Positions 43,846-53,148 of a stretch of DNA of 64,000 nt are shown one piece after another (within the stretch, counting starts at the first letter, position 1; every line of letters starts with the position of its first letter). The notes under the pieces are model-generated. The model made no database searches. It had not been told where the DNA came from and saw only the letters and a program-made list of their open reading frames with translations. A program made the position numbers and the translations under genes. Source of the stretch: Myxococcota bacterium (GTDB taxonomy: Bacteria > Myxococcota > UBA727 > JABDBI01); assembly GCA_040387835.1 (NCBI GenBank), contig JAZKCZ010000002.1, positions 277,166-341,165 of the forward strand, in the 5' to 3' direction.

Positions 43846-45045
43846 AACAGGCTCAGCGCCTTCACGAATCAGCTCTTCCGTAATGGTGCAAGCCTGGATA
43901 CCATCCAAGAAAGGCACTTGGTACATGACATCGAGCATCACGTCTTCTAGCACCGCACGCAAACCACGAGCGCCGGTTTTGCGGAGCACCGCTTTGTGAG
44001 CGACTGCTCTGAGCGCACCTTCGGTAAAGTGCAAATCGACGCCTTCCATGGCGAAGAGCTTTTGATATTGTTTGACCAATGCATTTTTTGGCTTTTGCAA
44101 AATTTCTAATAAATCGGCTTCGGATATTTCGGAAAGCGCACTTACCACCGGTAGGCGGCCCACGAATTCGGGAATTAGGCCAAAGAGAATCAGATCTTCG
44201 GTCGTTACTTCCTTAAGAGCATCCGGCCCGGTATGAGGCGGCTTAGATTCAAATCCGATTTGCTGACGGCCAATGCGCTTTTTAATAATTCCGTCCAATC
44301 CGGAGAAAGCACCGCCACAAATGAACAAGATGTTCTTGGTATCCACTTGCAAGCTGGAATCGGACTGGCCGAAACGCTTCGCACCTTTGGAGGAGAGAGA
44401 AATTTTGCTGCCTTCGATTAATTTCAGCAAAGCTTGCTGCACGCCTTCGCCGGAAACATCGCGCACTGCCATGCGACCTTCGCTTTTGCGGGAGATTTTG
44501 TCTACTTCATCAATATAGACAATGCCTTTTTGGGCTTTGGCAATATCGCCATCTGCGGCAGAAATGAGATGTAAAAGGATATTTTCGACATCTTCGCCCA
44601 CATAGCCAGCTTCTGTGAGAGTAGTCGCATCGGCTACGCAAAAAGGAACTTTGAGCATGCGCGCTAGGCTTTGTGCCAAAAGGGTCTTGCCTGTTCCGGT
44701 CGGACCCAGCAGCAAGATATTACTCTTTTGAAGCTCAACCGAATTAGACTCTGACTGATAATTAACGCGCTTATAATGATTATAAACCGCCACAGACAAA
44801 ACTTTTTTTGCGTCTTCTTGGCCAATCACATAGGAGTCTAAAAATGTTTTGATTTCCTTAGGGGGCGGCAGAGGAATTTGATCTATTTGTGCTGGTTTCG
44901 CGTCTTCATGCATAATGCCATCGCATAGGACCACGCATTCATTACATATATAGACAGCAGGGCCGGCTATGAGTTTTTTCACCTCTCGCTGCGTTTTCCC
45001 GCAAAAAGAGCAGGTAAGCAGATTGATTTTTTGGCGTTTGCTCAT
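43801..45045 (-). CDS. clpX: ATP-dependent Clp protease ATP-binding subunit ClpX
   Basis: 414 residues from the ATG at 45045 (an ATG at 45063 would add six). N-terminal zinc domain with CSFC and CNEC, then Walker A GPTGTGKT, pore loop GYVGED, Walker [26 protein letters not shown], the ClpP-contacting IGF loop and the sensor-2 region [11 protein letters not shown]. ClpX unfolds substrates for ClpP. No clpP or tig flanks it, which differs from the usual tig-clpP-clpX order. Head to head with the cysteine desulfurase. Confidence 0.96.
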   Translation of the reverse strand: MSKRQKINLLTCSFCGKTQREVKKLIAGPAVYICNECVVLCDGIMHEDAKPAQIDQIPLPPPKEIKTFLDSYVIGQEDAKKVLSVAVYNHYKRVNYQSESNSVELQKSNILLLGPTGTGKTLLAQSLARMLKVPFCVADATTLTEAGYVGEDVENILLHLISAADGDIAKAQKGIVYIDEVDKISRKSEGRMAVRDVSGEGVQQALLKLIEGSKISLSSKGAKRFGQSDSSLQVDTKNILFICGGAFSGLDGIIKKRIGRQQIGFESKPPHTGPDALKEVTTEDLILFGLIPEFVGRLPVVSALSEISEADLLEILQKPKNALVKQYQKLFAMEGVDLHFTEGALRAVAHKAVLRKTGARGLRAVLEDVMLDVMYQVPFLDGIQACTITEELIREGAEPVLEFASEMPELQVAT

Positions 45046-45057
45046 CAGTATTTGATT

Positions 45058-46119
45058 ATGCATATTCTCAACCTGGATGCAAATGCCTCACTTGTGCCTA
45101 CCTTGGAGGCAAAAAGTGCATTAATCCAAAGCTTAACGATGGATGCAAACCCGTCCTCGCCCCATGTCCTGGGCAGAAATGCCAGGCGTCTGCTCGATAT
45201 CGCACGTGCTCATGTCGCCATTGCGATGGGGGGCAAAGAAAAGGAGATATTTTTTACTTCTGGCGCGAGTGAGGGCAATCGTTGGTTAGTTGACGCCGCA
45301 ATTGCCACGGGCAATCTTAAAGTATGGAGCACGAGCTTAGAGCATCCTTCCCTGGCAAAGCCTTTAGCCAGAGCCATCGAAAATGGTCAATTAATTAAAG
45401 CCCAAAGCATCGTAGAAGCCGATTTGGTTTTCGCGACCGCTGCACATAACGAAACCGGCTTAATCACCGATTGGGACATGATTCTAAATCAGGCCTCGCC
45501 AAATGCGATTTTAGTAGCGGATATTTCGCAAACCTTGGGCCGCTTATCGCCGTTGCCCAAGAGGGTCGATGCGATGGTGGCGTCAGCGCATAAAATTGGT
45601 GGTTATCCAGGATCTGGCGCGGTGCTGCTCAGAGGTAATGCTAAACGGTTAAAAGCCCCCTGGACCGGTGGTGGCCAAGAAGGAAATTTGCGCCCTGGCA
45701 CAGAGGCAGTGCCCCTAATTTGTGCCTTTGGAGCGGCGGCAGCTGAAATCGAAGCAATGCGTGAGGCAAATAACCAACTTGAGCCTTTGCGAGATTATCT
45801 AGAAACCACTTTGCTGGCAGCTTGGCCCTTTGCATGCCGAACGCCTAAGAGCGGTCCACGCATACAAAACACATCGGCTATTACACTAAAAGGCGTTAAT
45901 GGCGATGCGTTAAGAATTTCAATCGACGCCGCAGGCGTATGCGTTGGTTTTGGATCCGCATGCAGCGCGCTGGCACCTGAGCCAAGCCCGGCGCTGTTAT
46001 CGATGGGCCTCACTGCCGAAGAAGCACGCTCAACCATCCGCTTTTCCCTAAATCCAGGCACAGACATGAAAATAATAGAAGAAGCCATTGAGCGTCTCAT
46101 AAAGCTTGATCATCGTTGA
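45058..46119 (+). CDS. Cysteine desulfurase (NifS/IscS family)
   Basis: 353 residues from the ATG at 45058, where the family's opening LNLDANAS begins. PLP enzyme that takes sulfur from Cys for Fe-S clusters or tRNA thiolation. The PLP lysine is in SAHKIGG and the catalytic Cys in [13 protein letters not shown], a group I arrangement. It is somewhat divergent: DANAS for DNNATT and AAHNETG for HVNNETG. No iscU/iscA partner is next to it, but a ferredoxin lies 0.3 kb away. The start codon overlaps the region of the clpX start. Confidence 0.9.
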   Translation: MHILNLDANASLVPTLEAKSALIQSLTMDANPSSPHVLGRNARRLLDIARAHVAIAMGGKEKEIFFTSGASEGNRWLVDAAIATGNLKVWSTSLEHPSLAKPLARAIENGQLIKAQSIVEADLVFATAAHNETGLITDWDMILNQASPNAILVADISQTLGRLSPLPKRVDAMVASAHKIGGYPGSGAVLLRGNAKRLKAPWTGGGQEGNLRPGTEAVPLICAFGAAAAEIEAMREANNQLEPLRDYLETTLLAAWPFACRTPKSGPRIQNTSAITLKGVNGDALRISIDAAGVCVGFGSACSALAPEPSPALLSMGLTAEEARSTIRFSLNPGTDMKIIEEAIERLIKLDHR

Positions 46120-46152
46120 CTTTGATTGGGGCTTTCCTTTAGGCTTGCGCGC

Positions 46153-46365
46153 ATGGCGACGCCGAGTAAGAAAAAGCGCTCTCTTTACATCCCTGAAAAC
46201 CTATTGGCTGAAATGCAGTTAGAAGCCAGTCGCCAAGACCGAAGTTTGTCGTGGATGGTCCAGCAGGCTTGGAAGATCGCACGTGAGGACATTAAAAAGC
46301 TCCCCTCCGTCACGGATGTTTTTGAAGTTAAAGACCGAGCTCGGCTTTCCGGGCTTCAGCTGTAG
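46153..46365 (+). CDS. Small ribbon-helix-helix-like protein (TIGR04563 type)
   Basis: 70 residues from the ATG at 46153; a TTG at 46126 would add nine. The pattern KKKRSLYIPENLLAEMQLEA followed by RQDRSLSWMVQQAWKIAREDI is a beta strand plus two helices, as in small ribbon-helix-helix DNA-binding proteins. From memory it matches the TIGR04563 group described from Myxococcales. It lies 33 bp after the desulfurase on the same strand and overlaps the convergent ferredoxin by 38 bp. Possible small regulator. Confidence 0.72.
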   Translation: MATPSKKKRSLYIPENLLAEMQLEASRQDRSLSWMVQQAWKIAREDIKKLPSVTDVFEVKDRARLSGLQL

Positions 46366-46633
46366 GCAGTGGGTCTTGCTTTTGGGTAATATTCGCACAC
46401 TGCGAAGCTTTCTCAGCGTTAATCTTAATCCAAGGCTTCATTTCGGCCGGGATCGATGCTTCATCATAAATCGCATTCACCGGGCACTCAGGCTCGCAGG
46501 CACCGCAATCGATACATTCGTCGGGATTGATGTAAAGCTGCCCTTCATCACCATAGAAACAGTCCACAGGACAAACGGAAACACAATCCGTAAAACGGCA
46601 ACGCTGACAATTTTCAGTTACTACAAAGGCCAT
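46328..46633 (-). CDS. fdxA: 7Fe ferredoxin (FdxA, Azotobacter ferredoxin I type)
   Basis: 101 residues, colinear with Azotobacter ferredoxin I from MAFVVTENC to the DPLP near the end. Cys9, 17 and 50 should hold the 3Fe-4S cluster; Cys21, 40, 43 and 46 the 4Fe-4S cluster, with Cys12 and Cys25 also conserved. A low-potential electron carrier in the cytoplasm. It sits just downstream of the tetraheme lipoprotein gene (18 bp) on the same strand. The tail is slightly shorter than usual. Confidence 0.95.
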   Translation of the reverse strand: MAFVVTENCQRCRFTDCVSVCPVDCFYGDEGQLYINPDECIDCGACEPECPVNAIYDEASIPAEMKPWIKINAEKASQCANITQKQDPLPTAEARKAELGL

Positions 46634-46651
46634 ACAACCGCTCTCCTTAAC

Positions 46652-48022
46652 TTACTTGCGCAGGCGTAACAAGAGCGATTCGCCATGCCCTGGGCCTAAA
46701 ATCACTTTTAGCTTTTCTTCATACACAAACGATGCTTCGGTCGGGATGTGCGGCACATGGTGGCAGGAGCGGCAATGGCTCTCCGGGACGGCGCGTCTTA
46801 TTTTTGTTCTATCACCCGCTTTCACGTGGAGACTTCCCGGGCCATGGCAGGATTCGCATTGAACATTTTTGAAAGGGTCAACATCTTTGGCTTTGCAATA
46901 TCCGCCCGGCTCCATAAAGCCAGCACTATGGCAACCGATACAGTTTCTATCCAAGGTTTTATTGGCATCTTGCAAAGTTTTCCAAGCGATCGAGTGACCG
47001 CTGAGTCGGTCGATCATTTTGCCAGCTTGGTTTTTCGCTTTAACCTTAACGACGGCTTTTTGCCAAAATTCGTAAGCCGGCGCGTGGCAAGTTTTGCAAC
47101 TTTCGGCGCCTACATACACGGGCTGTCCTGGGATGGGTTTAGGACAATCGATCTGACCCTCGCAGGCGTTTAATCTCTCGGGTAATTTCTTTTCATATGC
47201 CAACACCATCGCGGTGATTTCAGGGTCAGGCTTAATGTTTCTATTAATGGTGATGGAGCTAAATCGCATGTGTGGGCCGGGCAATGGCGTGTCTTTAATG
47301 CTGCCCAAAGCTTTTAGCTCGCTTTGTGCCGAGTCAATTCGTGCGGTCACAAATCCACTCGGCGGTTTGGCTTTCAAAGCATCGATGCGCTTTTTAATAA
47401 TTTCGATTTCGGCCACTCGTTTGAAACTACGGGTGTCTAGCTCTAAAGGCCCAGATTTTTGTTGATCGGTGTTAAAAAATTCTAGCTTGCCGAGATATTG
47501 GCCTTGAGAGCCTGCGGAAAATACCCACAGGCCGTTTGCAAGTTGAAACGGGTTTAACAGGGCGTCGGCGGTAGCACCACCCCAGATGAGTAGATCGGGC
47601 TTTGCTAATTTCAAAGTCTCCAATTGCGTTTTGGGGACCGCAGAAAGGGCGATTTTAACTTTGCCCATTTGAAAATAGGAGACACCTGAGCCGTCGGAAG
47701 CAGTTTCTTGGATGCCGAGCCTTTTGAGCGTTGTCAGCAGTACCTCTTTTTTATCTGGATCTTCGCAACCAGAGTGGTGATTCGGATCTAAGAGTCGTTC
47801 ACCGACATCCAAGAAAGTGGCACCGGGTGTTTCTTTCACCACAGCCGCTAGGCGATCGATGCCTCCTAAGGGGTCCATCGTGCAGCCGCAGGGGGCGATG
47901 GTGCCCTGCAGACGCGTCGTAAAAAATAAAGTTTCTGGTTTTGTGGCGCATTGGCAGGCGCTGAGCATGAAGCAAAGCGCCAGAAGATGGATACTAGTGG
48001 CCTTGGGAGCCGTCTTTATCAT
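46652..48022 (-). CDS. Tetraheme c-type cytochrome lipoprotein with UshA-like N-terminal domain
   Basis: 456 residues from the ATG at 48022, chosen because it gives a lipoprotein signal ending LSAC, while a start 64 codons earlier gives no sensible N-terminus. The first half (FTTRLQGTIAPCGCTMDPLGG, FLDVGERLLDP) resembles the metallophosphoesterase-derived domain of 5'-nucleotidase-like proteins, with its metal residues largely lost. The second half has four CxxCH heme sites: CKTCH, CIGCH, CESCH and CRSCH. Probably a periplasm-facing electron-transfer protein. Overlaps the zinc-ribbon gene by 29 bp. Confidence 0.82.
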   Translation of the reverse strand: MIKTAPKATSIHLLALCFMLSACQCATKPETLFFTTRLQGTIAPCGCTMDPLGGIDRLAAVVKETPGATFLDVGERLLDPNHHSGCEDPDKKEVLLTTLKRLGIQETASDGSGVSYFQMGKVKIALSAVPKTQLETLKLAKPDLLIWGGATADALLNPFQLANGLWVFSAGSQGQYLGKLEFFNTDQQKSGPLELDTRSFKRVAEIEIIKKRIDALKAKPPSGFVTARIDSAQSELKALGSIKDTPLPGPHMRFSSITINRNIKPDPEITAMVLAYEKKLPERLNACEGQIDCPKPIPGQPVYVGAESCKTCHAPAYEFWQKAVVKVKAKNQAGKMIDRLSGHSIAWKTLQDANKTLDRNCIGCHSAGFMEPGGYCKAKDVDPFKNVQCESCHGPGSLHVKAGDRTKIRRAVPESHCRSCHHVPHIPTEASFVYEEKLKVILGPGHGESLLLRLRK

Positions 48023-48566
48023 CGAAACGCCGATTGAGCAGCTCTGCTGCCAAAGGCAAATCGAATTCGAGGTCCATCGCCGCGCGGTGGCTTTGATAGC
48101 CGCAATAGATACAAGAAAAATATTCATCTCCACTATAAGACCTAGCCAAAACGACACCCATGCTGTGACACTTAGGGCACTCTCCTCGCACGCGTTGCCG
48201 CTTTTGAGGGCCACCTGCTAAAGGCTCAACCTTTTGTTTTACAGGTAAGACCTTAGTAGATACCACTTTTGCTTTCTCTTTGGACTCATTTTTTTTCTCG
48301 CCGCCCTGCTTAAGCTGCATGCGATATTGATGAATCACTTGCCCGATGCCGTGGGAGAGCTCTTCTTTTGCCGCATTTTCCCATAGCTCATGAAGTTGAG
48401 ACAGGATCAGTTCCCTTGCCGTTCCTTTTTTATTATCGGGGCCAGATTTCGACTGGATCCTGAATCTATCCAATACCGATAGAAGGATACTTTCTGACCT
48501 TTCTGTGTGAGGGGCGCCGAGCAGTTGGAGAAGTTCTTGTAATAGCGTATCTCTTGCGGTTGCCAT
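47994..48566 (-). CDS. Zinc-ribbon protein of unknown function
   Basis: 190 residues, no signal peptide. A helical N-terminal half (to about 95) is joined by a Lys-rich linker (about 95-130) to a zinc ribbon: CPKC, 18 residues, then CIYC, with aromatic residues as in nucleic-acid-binding ribbons. Short acidic tail. It may bind RNA or DNA; no family named. Upstream of and overlapping the cytochrome gene, divergent from alaS. Confidence 0.7.
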   Translation of the reverse strand: MATARDTLLQELLQLLGAPHTERSESILLSVLDRFRIQSKSGPDNKKGTARELILSQLHELWENAAKEELSHGIGQVIHQYRMQLKQGGEKKNESKEKAKVVSTKVLPVKQKVEPLAGGPQKRQRVRGECPKCHSMGVVLARSYSGDEYFSCIYCGYQSHRAAMDLEFDLPLAAELLNRRFDDKDGSQGH

Positions 48567-48604
48567 GACACTCCAACGCTTTGCCTATCGCGTTTCATCC
48601 TGCT

Positions 48605-51172
48605 ATGCCGCTTTTTATGCAGAGCGCAGAAATTCGTCAAAAATTCTTGGACTTTTTTAAGAGCAAAAACCACGAAGTGGTCCCAAGTAGCCCGTTAATT
48701 CCTCACGATGACCCAACGCTGCTCTTCGTTACCGCTGGCATGGTTCAATTCAAAGATCTGTTCACGGGCAAAGAAACCAGATCTTACAAGCGCGCCACCA
48801 GCAGTCAAAAATGCGTCAGAGCCGGCGGCAAACATAACGATTTAGAAAACGTCGGACGCACAGCCAGGCACCATACTTTCTTTGAGATGCTAGGCAATTT
48901 TTCTTTTGGCGATTACTTCAAACAAGATGCCTGCGCCTACGCCTGGGAATTCCTGACCCAAGTTCTGAAGATCGATACCTCAAAGCTATCCATTACCGTC
49001 TTCGGCGGCGAAGGCTCGCTCCCACCCGATACCGAAGCAGAAGAAATCTGGAAAAGCATCGGCGTATCCCCAGAACGCATCAGCCGAAAAGGCGCTGAAG
49101 ACAACTTTTGGGCCATGGGCGATACTGGCCCTTGCGGCCCTTGCACCGAAATTCACTATGACCGCGGCACCGGCGAAGACGAAGGCGATCGGATCATGGA
49201 AATCTGGAACCTCGTCTTCATGCAATACGAGCGTAAAGCAGATGGCACGCTGGTGCCCCTACCCGCACCGAGCGTTGATACCGGCATGGGCCTGGAACGC
49301 GTCTGCATGGTTATGAACAGCCTGCAAAGTAATTATGAAACCGACCTACTCAAAGGCCTGGTCGATAAGTGTGCTTCACTATCTGGTAAGCCATATCGAG
49401 GTCTGGACACCGAAGATGATGTTTCCATGCGGGTTATCGCTGATCACTCACGGGCAACGGCGTTTTTAATCGCAGACGGCATTTTGCCAGGCAACGAAGG
49501 CAGAGGCTATGTCTTAAGAAGAATCATGCGCAGAGCAATTAGACATGGCGCTAGACTTGGATTCGATAAACCATTCTTTCACACCATTTGTCAGCAGGTG
49601 GTTAAGCAGTTCGAAGGCGTTTACCCTGAGCTAGCCAGAGCGTCTGCCTTGATTCAAAAAGTCGTCCTGCAAGAAGAAGAAGGTTTTAGAAGAACGCTGA
49701 CGCGCGGCCTCGACCTATTTGAGCAAGCCGTCAGCAACTTGGAAGCAGGCGATAATCTAGACGGCGCCGTGATATTTAAACTTTACGAAACCTATGGCTT
49801 TCCAGCGGATTTAACCGCCGTCTTGGCCGAGGAAAAGCATTTAAAAATCGACTGGGCCGATTTTGACAAAGCGCAAAAGGCGCACGAGCAAGCCTCCGCA
49901 GGCGGGCTTGGACTCTCCGGCGTGGCAGATGTCTATAAAACCTTGGCAGAAAAACTAGGGGCGACCCGGTTTAGCGACACCGAAAAGATGACCGTTGAAG
50001 TAGCAGCCATTTTAGACGGCGAACTTATTTTCAAAGAAACGCCGTTTTACGCGGAGTCCGGCGGTCAAGTCGGCGACACCGGTATTTTGCTACATCAAGG
50101 CAAGCCAATCAAAGTCGGAGACACGAAAAAAATCGCTGGCCTGCATGTGCATCAAATCGGCGCACAAGCGACAGATTTTAAAATTGGCGACAAACTTGAA
50201 GCCATCATCGATTGGGATCGGCGCGCCAACATAAGGCGTCACCACTCCGTCACTCACCTGCTTCATGCAGCCTTACGCGCCCAATTTGGCGATCATTTAA
50301 CTCAAAAAGGCTCCTTGGTAGCACCGGACCGTCTACGCTTTGACTTTTCGCATTTCGAAGCCATCACACCAGAGCAAGTCACGGCCCTCGAAAACCAAGT
50401 GAACGCTTGGATATTAGACAATAACCCAGTCCACGCGGAAGAAATGTCTCTCGATGACGCTAAAAAGAAAGGCGCTATGGCCCTGTTTGGCGAGAAGTAC
50501 GGTAACAAAGTACGTGTCTTGGATATCGGGCCTCAGTCTATCGAACTCTGCGGCGGCACCCATGTGTCTCGCAGTGGTGATATCGGCTCGTTCAGAATCA
50601 TCAGCGAAGGGCCGCTGGCTGCAGGGATCAGGCGCATCGAAGCTGTCGCTGGTAAAGCAGCGCTCGAATACGCTCAAAATGAGCATGCGCTATTGGCACA
50701 AGCGTCCAAAACTTTAGGCGTCGCGCCGCAAGGTTTGAGCGACAGGCTACAAACCTTGCAAGCCGAGTTAAAGGATACGCGTAAACAACTTGAACAACTG
50801 CATCACAAAGAATCTTCGCATAAAGCCTCCCTGTTGGTCTCTGAAGCTATAACCATCCAAGGCGTGAGAGTTATTGCCAAAAAGCTTGAAAATTTGGATC
50901 CGAAGATGCTGCAAAACTATGCGGATGGTTTAAGGGATCATTTAGGCTCAGGCATAGTTGTACTGGGGCTGCAGACGGCGCCTGACAAGTGCAATATTTT
51001 GGTGGCGATTACCAAGGACCTGGTGGGCAAATACCATGCAGGGAAATTGGTTGCGGCGCTTGCTGAGATTGTTGGGGGCAAAGGCGGTGGTAGGCCTGAT
51101 TTCGCTCAGGCGGGCGGGACTAAGCCGGAGAAGCTGGATGAGGCGTTGAAGCAAATCGAAACGCTATTGTAA
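48605..51172 (+). CDS. alaS: Alanyl-tRNA synthetase
   Basis: 855 residues from the ATG at 48605; ATG 48617 is equally possible and best matches the usual STAEIR start (MQSAEIRQKF). A TTG at 48581 is less likely. Class II motifs lie in the first 240 residues (TARHHTFFEMLGNFSFGDYF, GMGLERVCMV). The editing domain has HHSVTH and CGGTH, which remove mischarged Ser and Gly. The C-Ala domain ends GGKGGGRPDFAQAGG. Essential for translation. No clear ribosome-binding site. A strong palindrome follows the stop. Confidence 0.97.
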   Translation: MPLFMQSAEIRQKFLDFFKSKNHEVVPSSPLIPHDDPTLLFVTAGMVQFKDLFTGKETRSYKRATSSQKCVRAGGKHNDLENVGRTARHHTFFEMLGNFSFGDYFKQDACAYAWEFLTQVLKIDTSKLSITVFGGEGSLPPDTEAEEIWKSIGVSPERISRKGAEDNFWAMGDTGPCGPCTEIHYDRGTGEDEGDRIMEIWNLVFMQYERKADGTLVPLPAPSVDTGMGLERVCMVMNSLQSNYETDLLKGLVDKCASLSGKPYRGLDTEDDVSMRVIADHSRATAFLIADGILPGNEGRGYVLRRIMRRAIRHGARLGFDKPFFHTICQQVVKQFEGVYPELARASALIQKVVLQEEEGFRRTLTRGLDLFEQAVSNLEAGDNLDGAVIFKLYETYGFPADLTAVLAEEKHLKIDWADFDKAQKAHEQASAGGLGLSGVADVYKTLAEKLGATRFSDTEKMTVEVAAILDGELIFKETPFYAESGGQVGDTGILLHQGKPIKVGDTKKIAGLHVHQIGAQATDFKIGDKLEAIIDWDRRANIRRHHSVTHLLHAALRAQFGDHLTQKGSLVAPDRLRFDFSHFEAITPEQVTALENQVNAWILDNNPVHAEEMSLDDAKKKGAMALFGEKYGNKVRVLDIGPQSIELCGGTHVSRSGDIGSFRIISEGPLAAGIRRIEAVAGKAALEYAQNEHALLAQASKTLGVAPQGLSDRLQTLQAELKDTRKQLEQLHHKESSHKASLLVSEAITIQGVRVIAKKLENLDPKMLQNYADGLRDHLGSGIVVLGLQTAPDKCNILVAITKDLVGKYHAGKLVAALAEIVGGKGGGRPDFAQAGGTKPEKLDEALKQIETLL

Positions 51173-51174
51173 GG

Positions 51175-51203
51175 CTGGATCCCGGCTCAAGGCCGGGATC
51201 CAG
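51175..51203. repeat. Perfect 12-bp-arm palindrome between alaS and a convergent gene
   Basis: CTGGATCCCGGC (51175-51186) and GCCGGGATCCAG (51192-51203) are perfect complements around a 5-nt loop, 2 bp after the alaS stop and 3 bp before the stop of the facing gene. It has no T-run on either strand. It matches a kind of mobile palindromic unit found between genes in many proteobacteria and may serve as a two-way RNA-stabilising or termination hairpin. Confidence 0.8.
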
Positions 51204-51206
51204 GGC

Positions 51207-51575
51207 TTAGTAAATGTCTCTTTTCGAAGGCACAAACCCCTTCTCTTTCGTCATAAACCCAATCACATACGGAGACACCGGTGCCTGAGCCGTCTGCTGT
51301 GAGTAAAACTTCTGCGCACTCAACTCAAACCATCCTGGCGTTCCATCGGTTGCAAAATCCGCCTCGCCTAAAATATGTCCGCTCGCCACAAAGCGCTCAT
51401 TCTCAAAATGGCCTCTCACAAAAAAGTGCCCCGCCATCTCTTGTTCAGCGAGTTCGAGCCGGCTATTTTCGATGGTATAAACTTGATTTTCACCCATTTG
51501 TTCCTCGCAGTTTTCTCTTGAAGCCATGATAAGCAAAATCACGACCGTCAACAAACCAATTTTCTTCATCGCCAT
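51207..51575 (-). CDS. Small exported protein of unknown function
   Basis: 122 residues (or 120 from the second ATG at 51569). The start MKKIGLLTVVILLIMASRENC is a short hydrophobic signal; the Cys is not in a standard lipobox. The mature part is about 95 residues, strand-rich (HFFVRGHFENERFVASGHIL, GWFELSAQKFYS). No family recognised. Its 5' end overlaps that of the divergent permease gene by up to 50 bp. Confidence 0.6.
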   Translation of the reverse strand: MAMKKIGLLTVVILLIMASRENCEEQMGENQVYTIENSRLELAEQEMAGHFFVRGHFENERFVASGHILGEADFATDGTPGWFELSAQKFYSQQTAQAPVSPYVIGFMTKEKGFVPSKRDIY

Positions 51576-52413
51576 TGCAATGACTATAACGCTCGTTCTA
51601 TTTCGATGGCCCCAGCTTTGTCTAGCATTTTGGGTTGGACTTGGACTTGCGAGCTCCGGCTGTGCCTTGCAAGCCCTGTTCGCAAACCCCTTGGCCGATC
51701 CCTATGTCATCGGTGTCTCAGGGAGCGCGGCTTTATTTGGCAGCCTGGCGATGATTTTGTTTGGGTTCGATAACCCATTGTATGTCGCTTTGTTTGCTGT
51801 GGCGGGATCACTGGTGGTCTGTATCGCATTTGCGTCCATCACCAGCAGCGAGTCTATGTTGCTGGCTGGGCTTTTGGTTAATGCCTTTGCAAGCGCTTTA
51901 ATTAGTCTGGTCAAGATTCTGCTGCCGGCAGACAAAACCCAGTCTTTGCTCTTTTGGCTCTTGGGCAGCATCCCCAAGGTGCCGTTGTTCACTTTTTGGC
52001 TTACGGGCGCGGGTATTTTATCAGGTACCTTCATGTTGGTTCGAAAGTCCCGAGTGATCGAACTCCTGTCTTTGGGAGATGACGAGGCGATGAGGCTTGG
52101 GGTCAACCCGGCCTGGGAGAAACGCAGGATACATTTCGCCATCTCATTGATCGTTGGGGTGATCGTCGCTTTTTGCGGTTTTATTGGCTTTGTGGGACTT
52201 CTGGTGCCGCAGATCGCTCGGATGCTGATAGGCAACAACCAACAAAAGCTGATTCCAATTTCAGCACTCTCAGGCGGTGTACTCCTTCTTCTCTTTGAAT
52301 CGACCTCGATGAATGTCGGTATTCCGACCGGGGTGCTGACTGCACTGGTGGGAACGCCGGTCTTTGGAATACTTGCCTATGCTACGCACCGAAAATCTAT
52401 CCGTTCATATTAA
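51526..52413 (+). CDS. ABC transporter permease, FecCD/BtuC family
   Basis: 295 residues, a little shorter than the usual 330. The family marks are clear: SGCALQALFANPLADPYVIGVSGSAALFG, LLLG-type ..FWLLGSIPKVPL, GDDEAMRLGVNP and GFIGFVGLLVPQIARMLIG, the last holding the ATPase-contact loop. It imports iron chelates, heme or cobalamin. The start at 51526 is kept because it supplies the first transmembrane helix; an ATG at 51580 would remove it. Followed by its ATPase in overlap; no binding protein beside it. Confidence 0.88.
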   Translation: MISKITTVNKPIFFIAIAMTITLVLFRWPQLCLAFWVGLGLASSGCALQALFANPLADPYVIGVSGSAALFGSLAMILFGFDNPLYVALFAVAGSLVVCIAFASITSSESMLLAGLLVNAFASALISLVKILLPADKTQSLLFWLLGSIPKVPLFTFWLTGAGILSGTFMLVRKSRVIELLSLGDDEAMRLGVNPAWEKRRIHFAISLIVGVIVAFCGFIGFVGLLVPQIARMLIGNNQQKLIPISALSGGVLLLLFESTSMNVGIPTGVLTALVGTPVFGILAYATHRKSIRSY

Positions 52414-52993
52414 CAGGCGGTTACTATTCGAAAATCTGAACCTTAGCTTTGAGCCAGGGACCACTACTATAATAAAGGGCCCTAATGGCGTGGGCAAATC
52501 TACTTTGCTTAATTACCTGGCCGGAATTAGAACGCCTTCGCAAGGTTTCATCTACTTGGGCAGTCAGTCTGTCGCTGGCTTTGATCGGGTGGAACGCGCC
52601 AGACGCATTTCAAGCATCGGACAGTCAGATACCGCTCTTGGCGACACACTAGCGCTGGATCGAATCTCACATGGCCTGGCAGGCCATCTTGAAGGCAACA
52701 AGCATCTTCATGAAATCGCGGATCGCTTGCAGATAGGCCACTTACTTACTAAGCGCCTTAAAACTTTGTCTGGTGGCGAGAGGAAACGTGTTCATATTGC
52801 GCGCTGTCTTATCAATAAACTGGCAGACGTTTACATTTTAGATGAGCCAGATGCGGGTTTAGATGCGAGCGGGCTCCAGATTTTAGCCCAGCTGTTAATG
52901 GGCTTGATGGCTGAAGGGAAAGCTGTAATCCTAACTCAGCACGGGGCACCATTGCCTCTAAGTGATGACAATTTAAAGACTATTTGTTTTTAG
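52379..52993 (+). CDS. ABC transporter ATPase, iron-chelate/cobalamin type
   Basis: 204 residues from the ATG at 52379 (a TTG at 52364 would add five). Walker A GPNGVGKST, a short Q-loop region (SSIGQSD), signature LSGGERKRV, Walker B VYILDEPDAGLD and the switch His in LTQHG. Shorter than usual FecE/BtuD (about 250), with little after the switch His. Overlaps the permease by 35 bp and must work with it. No Fur box was identified by eye. Confidence 0.88.
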   Translation: MLRTENLSVHINRRLLFENLNLSFEPGTTTIIKGPNGVGKSTLLNYLAGIRTPSQGFIYLGSQSVAGFDRVERARRISSIGQSDTALGDTLALDRISHGLAGHLEGNKHLHEIADRLQIGHLLTKRLKTLSGGERKRVHIARCLINKLADVYILDEPDAGLDASGLQILAQLLMGLMAEGKAVILTQHGAPLPLSDDNLKTICF

Positions 52994-53003
52994 GCATGCC
53001 CTA

Positions 53004-53031
53004 TTGACTCGGCGACAGCTTGCTTTAAACT
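53004..53031 (+). promoter_or_regulatory. Candidate promoter of the leader upstream of 53200
   Basis: TTGACT (5/6, 53004-53009), 16-bp spacer, TAAACT (4/6, 53026-53031). It would start RNA near 53038, directly before a 27-codon reading frame and upstream of an intrinsic terminator and the gene at 53200. Confidence 0.4.
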
Positions 53032-53039
53032 GTACACAT

Positions 53040-53123
53040 ATGTTGTCCCTAAACCAAAAAATGTCCAACACCCGCCTCCTTATGGCGATTAAGCTTGGGC
53101 GCTTTTGGCTGGGTTGCATTTAA
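53040..53123 (+). CDS. Possible 27-residue leader peptide
   Basis: Reads MLSLNQKMSNTRLLMAIKLG followed by seven residues (RFWLGCI) and TAA. It starts about where the candidate promoter would begin the RNA, so it would be leaderless; the inner ATG at 53061 has no Shine-Dalgarno either. Leu, Lys, Arg and Asn are frequent but there is no run of one amino acid as in classic attenuators. Contains CCTCCTTA, complementary to Shine-Dalgarno sequences. It is supported only by position between promoter and terminator. Confidence 0.25.
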   Translation: MLSLNQKMSNTRLLMAIKLGRFWLGCI

Positions 53124-53148
53124 CGACAAAGAAAAGTTTTGTTAAATA

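Noticed and set aside
46652..48214. Longer start (by 64 codons) for the tetraheme lipoprotein
   Set aside because: The extra region lies within the overlapping zinc-ribbon gene and would hide the good lipoprotein signal that begins at 48022.
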